Assembly (NCBI RefSeq): GCF_000812965.1
Contig: NZ_JSYN01000024.1
Span: forward strand, 1-64,000
DNA: 64,000 nt
Direction: 5' to 3'
Source: Pedobacter kyungheensis
Lineage (GTDB): Bacteria > Bacteroidota > Bacteroidia > Sphingobacteriales > Sphingobacteriaceae
Positions within the stretch are counted from its first letter, which is position 1. Each line of letters opens with the position of its first letter. Below the pieces are notes generated by a model. That model saw only the letters and a program-made list of their open reading frames with translations, ran no database searches and was not told the DNA's origin. Below are positions 7,879 through 22,800 of the stretch, one piece after another. Made by a program: the position numbers and the translations under genes.

Positions 7879-10800
7879 ATGAATAAAAATTTACTCTCTC
7901 CGTGTGCCCCGACACGGTACTTCCTGACGACTAACAATTATTTAACGAAGCATTTCGGCAAATATTTTAGGCCTGTATTCTTTTTAGCTCTTGCGCTTCT
8001 TTTTTTTAACCTCAATCAGGCATTTGCCGATGGAAGTAAGGATTTGTATCCTGCAGGAACTTCCGGAAAGCGGGCTGTTTTGGTTAGTGCAAATGGATAT
8101 ACAACAAATGGAGTTAGTGCATCCAGCTGGCCATTTATAAACAGGGGAACTATAAAAGTTTATGCTAAAAGCGGTGAAACGATTTACCTGGGTTCCAGTG
8201 CACAAGGAAAGGGAAATGGTACCATCCGTGTGTTCAAGCCCGGAACCATCCCGAATGCAGCAAGGAGTAATTTTGATTTTAACTCGGGAACAAGTACAAC
8301 CGTTGGCCGAATAGATACCAGAACACAGGAACTTGCTGGTCCTTCGCCGGCAACGAATGGTTATACACCTTTTACTGTAAACGTTACTACTGCTACAGAT
8401 GCCGGGATTTATGAAATTGATTTTGTAGCACCAGACGAAGCTGCAACTACTTCCATTCCAGATTTCGCTGCTACAGCTAATTTTGCTACAGGCGATCAGC
8501 CTAGCAATGTGTACTGGATTTTATCGTGGGATGTAAGTGTAAGAACAACAACAGCTTCAACCAATTTAACTACTTTCCCATTTATCACCGGAAGGGCATA
8601 TACAAATGTTTTTAATGGTTTAATCATGAATGATTTTACTACAGCAGGTGGTTTTTACGGTAAATTTTTTACCTATACTAAAGATGGCTATGTATACCAG
8701 GTTAGTGGTAACGGGCAGGTTGGTGTAGGTTTTACATTTTTTGCAAATAACCGGGGATTTACCACAGGAGCTAACGGAACCGGCAACCCTACCTATAAAA
8801 GTTCTAATACCTCAACCAGTCCGCCGGTAAAAAACCCGACCGAGGCAGATGATGCGAATATAACCCACAAGTTGTTTTTCGCTAAGCCAGCAGCAGATTT
8901 ACCGGCAACCGCACTCAATAAAAACGCAACAACCTGGTTAAAACCGGTAATTACTGCCCCTCAGGCGTCCGGATTAACCTTTAAAGGAGTGGAGGGCTCG
9001 TCTTCTAGTGTGAGTTCTAAGGGTGCAAATATTACTTTTACTTCTAATGTAAACGGTAAATATAAAATCACAATTCCGGGTAATGGTAATTTTATCGACA
9101 GAACACTGGTTGGTATAGCTACTGCCGGACAAATGACTGTGTACTGGGACGGACGTGCCGGACTTTCGAATACCTCGACCTCACTTCCAGGAAACAAAGT
9201 ACCTCCAGGAACCACGGTTAACTCCATAAAAATACAGTTATTTGGGGCAGAAGTTCACTTTCCTTTTATTGATACAGAGATCAATCCGAATGGTGTTTTA
9301 ATCCAGCAACTTGATGGAAGCTATAATACTATCAGCGGTGCTGACGTAGTATATTGGGATGATAGCAATATTACCAGTGCTTCAGCAAATCCATCTACTC
9401 CGCCCGAAGGTTATCCACTTAGCAGTTCGGGGGTATCAAGCAGTACGAACGGACATAAATGGGGTGCAAATACGGCCACCGTGGCTACAGGTAATGCTGA
9501 ATATGGTAATAATGTTGGTTTGGATACTTATTCTTTTGTTCCAGGTGCCGAGTCTACCGAATCGGTTAATGTGGTAATATCACAGGCAGATTTAAGGGTA
9601 ACAAGTGTATCTCCATCGGTTACTACTGCAAAAGTGGGCAGTACCATAACCTATACCGTAGTTTTAGAAAACCTGAACAATGCCTCGAGCGTAAGTGATA
9701 TTAGTGGTGCTGTTTTTAATTTAGAGTATCCTTCAGGTTTTGTAGTGAGTTCAGTATCTCCTCCAACTGTTAATGCAGGCACTGTAACAGAAACATCAAA
9801 AAGTATAACGGCAACTAAATTTGCTTCAACGCTTAATATGACCTCTGGTTCGAGGGTTACTTATACCATTACCGGAACTGTAGGAAATGCATTGAGTAAT
9901 ACAACCGTTGCGGCAAGGGCCACCATATTAAGGTCGGCAGATGTTTCTGATCCGGATGCAACAGATGAAAGTACAACAACTTTCTCCGGTAATGCAGATA
10001 CAGAGTGTAATGGTTTGCCATCGGGTACAGGTTGTAATAACATCCTTACCGCAAATGCAGTTACTGTACCTGCTTCGGTAAGTATTGTAGCTACAACTCC
10101 TAATGCTTCAGAGCCTTCTACAAACGGACTGTTTACTGTAAATTTAACCAGTGCAGTTTTAGGAAATACGGTGGTTAATTATACCATCAGTGGAAATGCC
10201 ACTAATGGTGTCGATTATAATACGGTTACACCGTTATCAGGATCGGTAACCATCCTGGCTGGTCAAACTTCGGCAACAATTCCAATTACTGTATTCGACG
10301 ATAATATTGTAGAACCTACAGAATCGGTTGTGCTAACCATCAACAGCGTTAGTAATACGGTAACCCCGTCAACTACAACGGCGCTTAATGCATCTGACTT
10401 AACGGCTACGGTAAATATTGCCGATGATGATGTGGCCACGATTGCTGTGGCTACAACAGATGGGGCAGAGCCTGGTACCAACGGATCGTTCGTATTTACC
10501 ATGAGTAAACCGAGCAGTACAAACACCACAATCAGTTATACTGTGAGTGGCTCGGCAGGTAACGGTACCGACTACAATACCATTGCGGGTACAGCAACCG
10601 TTTTGGCAGGTCAAACAACGGTAACGGTACCGGTAACAGTTATTGATGATTTGATTAGTGAACCTACAGAGAATGTTATTTTAAGTGGTTTCAGTACAGA
10701 TAATGCGAAAATTACCGTTACACCAGCTTCTGCAACAGTTAATATTACAGATAACGACGCATCGAGTATAGCAATTAACAACGTAAGTGTTGCTGAGAAT

Positions 10801-13800
10801 GTGGCAGGAGGTAATGCCGTGTTTACGGTAACCCTGACCGGAGCTATTCAGAATGCTTTTACGGTAAACTATGCCACCGCTAATGGTACAGCCATTGCGG
10901 GTTCTGATTATACTGCAACCAGCGGCACATTAACTTTCCCTGCAAATTCAGCAACAGGTACCACACGTACCATTACCGTTCCTATTTTGAACGATGCGAT
11001 CAGTGAGCCAACTGAAGCTTTCACTGTTGTATTGTCAGGTATCAGTGCAGGCCCAACCACCATTGCTACTGCAACCGGAACGGGTACCATTACTGATGAT
11101 GACGCTTCAAGTTTGGCGATCAATAATGTGAGTGTTGCAGAGAATGTGGCAGGAGGTAATGCTGTATTTACGGTAACTTTAACAGGCGCGATCCAAAATG
11201 CACTAACGGTTGATTTCGCCACTGCTAATGGTACTGCCATTGCCGGATCGGATTATACCAGTACTACCGGAACATTAACTTTTCCGGCAAACTCAGCAAC
11301 AGGTACCACACGTACCATTACTGTTCCTATTCTGAACGATGCAATCAGTGAGCCTACTGAAGCCTTCACGGTTGTACTTTCGAATATCAGTGCAGGTCCA
11401 ACCACCATTGCAACTGCTACCGGAACCGGTACAATTACCGATGATGACGCTTCGAGCATTGCGATCAACAATGTAAGTGTTGCTGAGAACGTGGCAGGAG
11501 GTAATGCCGTGTTTACGGTAACTTTAACAGGAGGAATCCAGAATGCTGTAACCGTTAATTATGCTACTGCCAATGGTACTGCCATTGCCGGATCTGATTA
11601 TACCAACACTACAGGAACTTTAACCTTCCCTGCAAATTCGCCAACCGGTACCACACGTACCATTACGGTTCCTATCCTGAATGATGCGATCAGTGAACCT
11701 ACCGAAGCCTTCACGGTTGTGCTGTCTGGTATCAGTGCGGGTCCAACGACCATTGCTACGGCTACCGGAACAGGTACCATTACCGATGATGATGCTTCGA
11801 GTTTGGCAATCAATAACGTAAGTGTTGTAGAGAACGTAGCGGGAGGTAATGCTGTGTTTACAGTTACTTTAACCGGTGCGATTCAGAACGCAGTAACCGT
11901 TGATTATGCAACTGCCAATGGTACAGCCATTGCAGGTTCAGATTATACCTCAACCAGCGGCACATTAACTTTCCCTGCAAATTCGCCAACAGGTACCACG
12001 CGTACCATTACGGTTCCTATCTTGAACGATGCGATCAGTGAGCCTACAGAGGCTTTCACGGTTGTACTTTCGAATATCAGTGCAGGTCCAACCACCATTG
12101 CAACTGCTACCGGAACCGGTACCATCACTGACGATGATGCTTCGAGTTTGGCGATCAATAACGTAAGTGTTGTGGAGAACGTGGCAGGAGGTAATGCTGT
12201 ATTTACAGTTACTTTAACAGGCGCGATTCAGAACGCAGTAACGGTTGATTTCGCCACTGCCAATGGTACTGCCATTGCGGGCTCAGATTATACCTCAACC
12301 AGCGGAACTTTAACTTTCCCTGCAAATTCAGCTACAGGTACCACGCGTACCATTACCGTTCCTATTCTGAACGATGCCATTAGTGAGCCTACTGAGGCTT
12401 TCACGGTTGTGCTTTCGAATATCAGTGCAGGCCCAACCACCATTGCTACTGCAACCGGAACGGGTACCATTACTGATGATGATGCTTCGAGTTTGGCGAT
12501 CAACAACGTAAGTGTTGTGGAAAATGTAGCAGGAGGTAATGCCGTGTTTACGGTAACCTTAACAGGCGCGATCCAGAACGCGGTAACGGTTGATTTCGCT
12601 ACGGCCAATGGTACTGCCATTGCAGGTTCAGATTATACCTCAACCAGTGGAACTTTAACTTTCCCTGCAAATTCAGCTACTAGTACCACGCGTACCATCA
12701 CCGTTCCTATTTTGAATGATGCCATCAGTGAGCCTACCGAGGCTTTCACGGTTGTACTTTCGAATATAAGTGCAGGTCCAACCACCATTGCAACTGCAAC
12801 CGGAACGGGTACTATTACTGATGATGATGCTTCGAGCATTGCGATCAACAATGTAAGCGTTGCAGAGAACGTGGCAGGAGGTAATGCCGTATTTACGGTA
12901 ACCTTAACAGGGGGAATCCAGAATGCAGTAACCGTTAATTACGCTACTGCCAATGGTACAGCTATTGCCGGATCTGATTATACCAATACTACAGGAACTT
13001 TAACTTTCCCTGCAAATTCACCAACAGGTACCACACGTACCATTACCGTTCCTATCCTGAACGACGCGATAAGTGAGCCTACCGAAGCTTTTACTGTTGT
13101 ACTGTCTGGTATCAGTGCAGGTCCAACAACCATTGCTACGGCTACCGGAACAGGTACCATTACTGATGATGATGCTTCGAGTTTGGCAATTAATAACGTA
13201 AGTGTTGCTGAGAACGTAGTGGGAGGTAATGCCGTATTTACGGTAACCTTAACAGGCGCGATCCAGAACGCTGTAACGGTTGATTTCGCTACAGCCAACG
13301 CTACTGCCATTGCGGGCTCAGATTATACTGCAACCAGCGGAACATTAACTTTCCCTGCAAATTCGCCAACCGGTACCACACGTACCATTACCGTTCCTAT
13401 CCTGAACGATGCCATTAGTGAACCAACCGAGGCCTTTACGGTTGTGCTTTCGAATATCAGTGCAGGCCCTACTACTATTGCTACGGCTACAGGAACCGGT
13501 ACAATTAACGATGACGATGCTTCTATTGCAAGTATTACTGCGGGAGTTAACGGAAATGAAAATGGCCCGGTTAACGGAACATTTACGGTTACTTTGAGTA
13601 ATGCATCTTCAACAAATACACAGATTACTTATAGTTTAAGCGGTACAGCCACCGAAGGAAGTGATTACAGCACCATTACAACCAAAACCATTACTATTCC
13701 TGCGGGTCAGACTACGGGAACCATTACCATTCCGGTATTGACTGATAATATAGTGGAAGGTAATGAAACGGTTATTGCAACACTTGTTTCTTCAGGCAGT

Positions 13801-16800
13801 CCGCTGGTAAACATTACCACAACACCTGCAGATAAAACAGCTACGATCAATATCCTTGATAACAATACCGCCACGGTTAGCATTTCGGCAACGCCAACAA
13901 GTGTTAACGAAGGAGCGGGTACAGCCACCTTCACCGTAACCTTAAGTACTGCGGTTCAAAATGCATTTAGTGTTAATTACACTACAACCAACGGAACAGC
14001 TATTGCAGGCCAGGATTATACAGCAACCAGCGGAACATTAAACTTCCCGGCAAATTCTGCAGCGGGATCTACATTAACCTTTACCGTTCCGATTACCGAC
14101 GATAACATCGTTGAACCAAGTGAAACTTTCAATGGAACATTAACCGGCGTTACCGGTGGACTGGTAACCATTGGAACAGGTAGCGCTGCGGTAACCATTA
14201 TCGATAACGACAGCTCTGTGGCCAGCATTGCCCCGGGTGTTAACGGTAACGAAACCGGTCCGGTTCAGGGAACCTTCATTGTAACCTTGAGCAAACCAGC
14301 TTCAACAGATACACAAATTACCTATACATTAGGTGGAACCGCAACCGAAGGAAGTGATTACAGCACCATTGCAACCAAAACCATTACTATTCCAGCCGGA
14401 CAAACCACCGGAACTATTGTGATTAATGTATTGCAGGATGCCATTACCGAAAGTACTGAAACCGTAATTGCTACATTAGGAACATCAAACAACGCAGTAA
14501 CTGTAAATACTACCCCGGCATCAATTGATATCCTTGATGCCAATACTTCGAGTGTAAGTATTTCTACTACGCCAACAGTTAATGAGGCCGCAGGTACGGC
14601 TACCTTTACGGTAACTTTAAATAATGCAGTTCAAAACGGATTTAGTGTAAATTATGCAACTGCTAACGGGACTGCAACAGCGGGAGCAGATTATACTGCT
14701 ACCAGTGGAACATTAAATTTCCCTGCAAATTCTCCGGCGGGTACAGCATTAACCTTTACTGTTCCGATTATCAATGATAATATCGCTGAACCAAACGAAA
14801 CCTTTACGGCCACGCTTAGCGGCATTACAGGTGGGGTAGTGGTCATCAGCAATGCCACCGCCACAGCTACCATTGTAGATAATGATGCAGCAACGGTATC
14901 TATCGCGGCAGGAACACCGGGCAGCGAAAATGGTCCTGTAAACGGTACATTCACGGTAACCTTAAGTAATCCATCATCAACTGATACACAGATTACCTAT
15001 ACTTTGGGTGGCACAGCAACTGAAGGAAGCGATTACTCAACAATTACTACTAAAACCATTACCATTCCGGCAGGCCAGACTACCGGAACAATTACCATTC
15101 CGGTATTAACCGATAACATTGTCGAAGGTACCGAAACAGTAGTAGCCACACTGGTTTCTACCAATAGCCCATTGGTTACAGTAACACCAACTCCGGCAAA
15201 TAAAACGGCAACCATTAACATTACCGACAATACTACTGCAACGATAACTGTAGCCGCTACAACCAACGGGGCAGAGCCAAATACACAAGGCTTATTTACT
15301 TTCACACTAAGTAATGTATCTACAAGCGATACGCAGATTGCTTATACCGTAACAGGATCTGCAACCAGCGGAACAGATTATACCTCAATTGGTACAAGTA
15401 TAACTATCCCAGCCGGACAGACCAGCGTAACCTTACCAGTTATTGTGCTGGATGATACTTTCGCAGAACCTACAGAAAGCGTGATTCTGACGATGACCGC
15501 GGCAACCAATAATCCGGCAATTACTGCAAGCACAAGCCCTGCAACCGTAAATATTACCGATAATGATAATGCAACCGTAGCCGTTAACAACGTTACCGTA
15601 GCAGAGAACGGAGGAAATGCAACCTTTACCGTAACTTTAACCGGTAACGTTCAGGATGCATTTACAGTAAACTATTCTACAACAAACGGAACTGCAGTTT
15701 CGGGTACTGATTACACCGCTACATCGGGCAGTGTAACTTTCCCTGCAGGTTCAGTGAGCGGTACTACGCGCACTTTCAATATTCCGGTTATAAACGATAA
15801 CATCGCCGAACTGACTGAAAGCTTCACGGTGAAATTAAACAGTGTAAGCGCAGGCTCAGTAGTAACTATACCTGCTGCCGGTGCAACCGGAACAGCAACC
15901 ATTACTGATGATGATGCTGCAAATGTGGCAATCAATAGTGTTTCTGCTTTAGAAAACGCAGGTAACATGACTTTCACGGTAACCTTAACCGGTAATATCC
16001 AGGATGCGGTTTCTGTTAACTATGCAACTACAGATAACACTGCAATTGCAGGATCAGACTATACCGCAAAAACGGGTGTAATTACTTTTCCTGCCGGATC
16101 TGTTTCCGGAGCTACCCAAACCATTCTGATTCCTATTACGGATGATAGTGTGACCGAAGGTCCTGAAAGCTTCAAGGTAACTTTAAGCAATGCAACTGCC
16201 CCGGTTACCATTACGCAACCAGAAGGTATCGGAACCATTATCGATAACGATCCTGCAACCGTAAGCATTTCAGCTACACCAACCAGTGTAAATGAAGCAG
16301 CAGGTACAGCAACATTTACCGTAACCTTAAGCAATGCGATACAGGCAGGATTTAGCGTTGATTATGCAACAACCAACGGAACAGCCAATGCCGGTAGCGA
16401 TTACACCGCCACCAGCGGAACGCTAAACTTCCCGGCAGGATCGGCAGCAGGTGCAACCTTAACTTTCACCGTTCCGATTATCAACGATAATGTGGTTGAA
16501 CCTAGCGAAACGTTTAGTGCTTCGATTAACAATGTAAGCGGTAACCTGGTTACTATTGGTACTTCGACAGCAAGCGTAACCATTATCGATAATGATACGG
16601 CTGTGGCTACCATCACCCCTGGAACGCCAGGAAATGAAAATGGTCCGGTTAACGGAACATTTACAGTTACACTAAGCAACCCTTCATCAACCGATACCCA
16701 GATTACCTATACTTTGGGCGGAACAGCAACTGAAGGAAGTGATTACTCAACAATTGTAACCAAAACGATTACTATTCCGGCCGGACAAACTACCGGAACC

Positions 16801-19800
16801 ATTACTATTCCGGTATTGACCGATAATATTGTAGAAGGAACCGAAACGGTTATTGCTACTTTAGGCAGTACCAATAATCCTGCTGTAACCGTAAGCAATA
16901 CACCTGCAACAATCAACATTAGCGACAATACTACCGCTACGGTAACTGTAGCTGGTACTGCTGATGGTGCCGAGCCTAATACCCCGGGTAAATTTACCTT
17001 CACCTTAAGTAATGTATCTACAACCGATACACAAATTACCTATGCCGTTAGTGGTTCTGCTACCAGTGGCGCAGATTATACCGCTATTGGTACAACGGTA
17101 ACCATCCCTGCCGGACAAACCACTGCAACAGTTACCGTTCCGGTATTGGATGATAACATTGCAGAAGGTACCGAGACCGTAATTTTAACGATGAATGCTA
17201 CAACAAGCAACCCATCGATTACTGCAAGTACTACACCAGCAAGTATCAATATCACAGATAACGATACTGCTGTAGCTACCATAACTGCGGGTACGCCAGG
17301 AAATGAAAATGGCCCTGTTAACGGAACATTTACAGTAACCTTAAGCAATCCTTCTGCTCAGCCAACTACCATTACCTATACTTTAGGTGGTACGGCAACC
17401 GAAGGCAGCGATTACAGTACCATTGTTACCAAAACCATCACTATCCCGGCTGGTCAAACCACCGGTACCATTACGATTCCGGTACTGGCTGATAACCTGG
17501 TAGAAGGTGTGGAAACTGTAATTGCCACATTGGCTACCTCGGGCAATCCGCTGGTAAGCGTAAGCAATACACCGGCTACGATTAATATCCTCGATAACAA
17601 TACAGCAAGCGTAAGCATTTCGGCCACGCCAACCAGCGTAGATGAGGCGGCAGGTACGGCAACCTTTACCGTAACTTTAAGTGCAGCAGTACAAAATGCC
17701 TTTAGCGTTGATTATGCTACCGCAAACGGAACAGCTACAGCAGGTAGCGATTACACTGCTACAAGTGGTACGTTAAACTTCCCGGCAGGATCGGCAGCAG
17801 GTGCAACCTTAACTTTCACCGTTCCGATCATCAATGATAATGTGGTAGAACCTGGCGAAACGTTTAATGCAACAATCAGTAATGTAACCGGCGGATTGGT
17901 AACCATTGCAACCAGTTCTGCAACCGTAACCATTACCGATAACGATACTTCTGTTGCAACTATTACCCCGGGTATAAACGGCAACGAAACCGGACCGGTA
18001 AACGGAACGTTCACGGTAACCTTGAGTAACCCTTCATCAACTGATACCCAGATTACCTATACTTTAGGTGGCACAGCAACTGAAGGCAGCGATTACTCAA
18101 CCATCGTAACTAAAACCATTACTATTCCGGCAGGCCAGACTACCGGAACCATTACTATTCCGGTATTAACCGATAACCTTGCAGAAGGTGCCGAAACGGT
18201 TATTGCTACCTTAACCACAACAAATAACCCGGCAATAAGCATCGGTACAACACCTGCAACAATTACAATTTTAGATGCCAATAACGCCAGTGTAAGTATT
18301 TCTACCGCACCAACGGTTGATGAAGCTGCCGGAACAGCTACCTTTACGGTAACGCTAAATAATGCGGTTCAAAATGCATTCAGTGTTGATTATGCAACCG
18401 CAAACGGAACGGCAACAGCAGGCTTAGATTATACCACAACAAGCGGAACGTTAAATTTCCCTGCAAATGCGGCAGCCGGAACTATTTTAACCTTTACTGT
18501 TCCGATTATTGATGATAATATTGCCGAACCAAGCGAGACTTTCAGTGCTACATTAAGTAACATTACCGGTGGGGTAGTGGCCATCAGCACCGCCACTGCA
18601 ACAACTACCATTGTTGATAATGATACTTCGGTAGCCAGCATTGCTCCAGGTATAACAGGAAACGAAAATGGCCCGGTTAACGGAACATTTACGGTAACCC
18701 TGAGCAAGCCATCATCAACTGATACGCAGCTTACTTATACTTTAGGCGGTACAGCAACCGAAGGCAGTGATTACAGTACCCTTACTACTCATACAATTAC
18801 TATCCCTGCTGGTCAAACCACCGGAACGATTACCATTCCGGTATTAACCGATAACGTGGTAGAAGGTGTAGAAACCGTAATTGCCACATTGGCTACCTCG
18901 GGCAATCCGCTGGTAAGCGTAAGCAATACACCGGCAACCATTAATATCCTCGATAACAATACAGCAACCGTAAGCATTTCGGCTACGCCTGCCGGTATAA
19001 ATGAAGCCGACGGAACAGCAACCTTTACCGTAACTTTAAGTGCAGCAGTACAAAATGCCTTTAGCATTGATTATGCAACAGCTAATGGAACAGCAACAGC
19101 GGGTGCGGGATTAGATTATACCGCCACAAGCGGAACTTTAACTTTCCCAGCCGGATCTGCCGCGGGTACAACCTTAACCTTCACTGTTCCGGTTAACAAC
19201 GATAACCTGGTTGAGCCAAGTGAAACCTTTAACGGTACCATTAGTAATATAACCGGCGGCCTGGTAACCATTGCAACCAGCTCGGCAACCGTAACCATTA
19301 CCGATAATGATACTTCGGTTGCTACCATTACCCCAGGCATAAACGGTAATGAAACCGGTCCTGTAAATGGCACGTTCATTATAACCTTGAGTAACCCTTC
19401 ATCAACCGATACCCAGTTTACCTATACTTTAGGCGGAACGGCGACTGAAGGCAGCGATTACTCAGGCATTGTAATCAAAACCATTACCATTCCGGCAGGC
19501 CAGACTACCGGTACCATTACTATTCAGGTGTTAACCGATGCAATTACCGAAAGCATTGAAACGGTTATTGCTACCTTAACCACATCGAATAACCCGTCGG
19601 TAACGGTTAATAATACTCCGGCTACCATTAATATTTTAGATGCCAATACGGCCAGCGTAAGTATTTCTACTACCCCAACGGTAGATGAAGCAGCCGGAAC
19701 AGCAACCTTTACCGTAACGCTAAATAATGCAGTTCAAAATGCATTCAGTGTTGATTATGCAACCGCAAACGGAACAGCAACAGCAGGCTTAGACTATACC

Positions 19801-22800
19801 GCAACAAACGGAACGTTAAATTTCCCTGCAAATGCTGCAGCCGGAACCAGCTTAACTTTCACTGTTCCGATTAACGATGATAATATCGCCGAACCTAGCG
19901 AAACCTTTACCGCTGCATTAAGCAATATCACCGGTGGCGTGGTATTAATCAGTAATGCCACAGCAACAGCTACCATTGTTGATAACGATGCTTCGATAGC
20001 GAGTATCGCTCCGGGCATAACAGGCAACGAAAATGGCCCGGTTAACGGAACCTTTACAGTAACCTTGAGCAAACCATCATCAACTGATACACAGCTTACT
20101 TATACGTTAGGTGGTACAGCAACTGAAGGCAGCGATTACAGTACCCTTGCTACCCATACAATTACTATACCTGCTGGTCAAACTACCGGAACGATTACTA
20201 TTCCGGTATTAACTGATAACGTGGTTGAAGGTGTAGAAACCGTAATTGCCACACTGGTTAGCTCAGGCAATCCGTTGGTAAGCGTAAGCAGTACACCTGC
20301 TTCGATCAATATCCTCGATAACAATACCGCTACGGTAAGCATTTCGGCTACACCAACCAGCGTAAATGAGGCGGCAGGTACGGCAACCTTTACCGTAACT
20401 TTAAGTACGGCGGTTCAAAATGCCTTTAGTGTTGATTATGCAACAGCCAACGGAACGGCAATTGCCGGTAGCGATTATACCGCTGCCAGCGGCACGCTGA
20501 CTTTTCCGGCCGGATCTGCTGCGGGAGCAACTTTAACTTTCACAGTTCCAATAAACGACGATAACCTGGTTGAGCCTAATGAAACCTTTAACGCCACCAT
20601 CAGTAATGTAACCGGTGGATTGGTAACCATTGCAACCAGTTCGGCAACCGCAACCATTACCGATAACGATAGTGCTGTAGCTACCATTACCGCAGGTGTA
20701 AACGGCAACGAAACCGGACCTGTAAATGGAACGTTCACGGTAACCTTAAGTAACCCTTCATCAACCGATACCCAAATTACCTATACTTTGGGTGGAACGG
20801 CAACTGAAGGCAGTGATTACTCAACCATCGTTACCAAAACCATTACCATTCCGGCAGGTCAGACCACCGGAACCATCACTATTCCGGTATTAACAGATGC
20901 AATTACCGAAGGTGTTGAAACAGTAATTGCTACATTGGCTACATCTGGCAACCCGGCAATAACTGTTGATGCCACACCAGCAACAATTAATATTTTAGAT
21001 GCCAATACCGCCAGCGTAAGTATTTCTACTACGCCAACAGTTGATGAGGGCGCCGGAACAGCTACCTTTACGGTAACGCTAAATAATGCGGTTCAGGATG
21101 CATTTAGTGTTAACTATGCTACTGCAAACGGAACAGCTACGGCAGGATCAGATTATACCGCAACAACAGGAACGTTAAATTTCCCTGCAAATGCTGCAGC
21201 CGGAACAACCTTAACTTTCACTGTTCCGATTACGGATGATAACATTGCTGAGGCAAACGAAACCTTTACAGCAACACTGAGTGGTATTACCGGTGGAGTA
21301 GTGGTGATCAGTAATGCAACCGCTACGGCTACCATTGTAGATAACGATGCAGTTGTGGCTACAATTACGGCGGGTACGCCAGGAAACGAAAACGGCCCTG
21401 TTAACGGAACGTTTATCGTAACCTTAAGCAAACCGTCATCAACTGATACACAGCTTACCTATACCTTAGGAGGTACAGCAACAGAAGGCAGCGATTATTT
21501 AACCATCGTAACCAAAACCATTACCATTCCAGCAGGTCAAACTACCGGAACCATTACCATTCCGGTGTTAACCGACAATGTTGTAGAGGGTACTGAAACC
21601 GTTACCGCTACTTTAACTACTTCGGGTAGTCCGTTGGTAACAGTAAGCAATACACCTGCAAGTATTAACATTACGGATAACACTACGGCAACAGTAACAG
21701 TGGCGGCCACAAATGACGGGGCCGAACCAACTACCCCTGGTTTGTTTACTTTCACGTTAAGTAATGTCTCAACAACTGATACACAGATTACGTATACTGT
21801 AAGTGGAACAGCAACAAGCGGATTAGATTATACTTCGATTGGTACAACGGTAACCATTCCGGCCGGACAAACTACGGCAACAGTAAATGTACCGGTATTG
21901 AACGATAACATTGCTGAAGGAACAGAAACGGTTATCTTAACCATGAATGCAGCAACAAGCAATCCATCAATTACAGCCAGCACCACGCCGGCCACAGTTA
22001 ATATTATTGATGATGATACTGCTGTAGCAACAATTACCGCAGGTACCTCGGGTAACGAAAACGGACCATTAAATGGTACTTTCACGGTAACCCTGAGCAA
22101 TCCATCATCGCAGCCTACTACCTTAACCTATAGCTTAGGTGGTACAGCTACAGAAGGAAGCGATTATTCGGCGATCGTTACCAAAACCATTACTATCCCT
22201 GCGGGTCAAACCACAGGAACCATCACCATTCCGGTATTAACCGATAATATTATAGAGGGTATAGAAACAGTAACTGCTACTTTGACCAATTCTGCTAATC
22301 CATTGGTGAGTATCAGCAATACACCTGCTACCATTAATATTGATGACAATACCACGGCAACGGTAACCGTTGCAGCAACCACAAATGGTGCAGAACCTGC
22401 AACACCAGGTTTATTTACCTTCACCTTAAGTAATGTATCTACAACCGATACGCAGATTACTTATACCGTAACCGGAAGCGCAACCAGCGGTGTAGATTAT
22501 ACCGCAATTGGTACCACGGTAACCATTCCTGCCGGACAAACCACTGCAACAGTAAGTGTGCCGGTAATTGACGATAATATTGCTGAAGGAACAGAAACAG
22601 TGATCCTGACCATGACGGCGGCAACAAGCAATCCTTCAATTACGGCCAATACAACACCTGCTATTGTAAGCATTACCGATAACGATACTTCGGTGGCATC
22701 AATTGCTGCCGGAACAAATGGTAGTGAGAACGGACCAGCAAACGGAACCTTTGTGGTAACCTTAAGTAACCCATCTTCGCAGCCAACTATCATTACCTAT

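Noticed and set aside
10759..13518. CRISPR-like regular repetition
   Set aside because: The 345-bp units are contiguous, in frame and encode Calx-beta domains; there are no short repeats with unique spacers.
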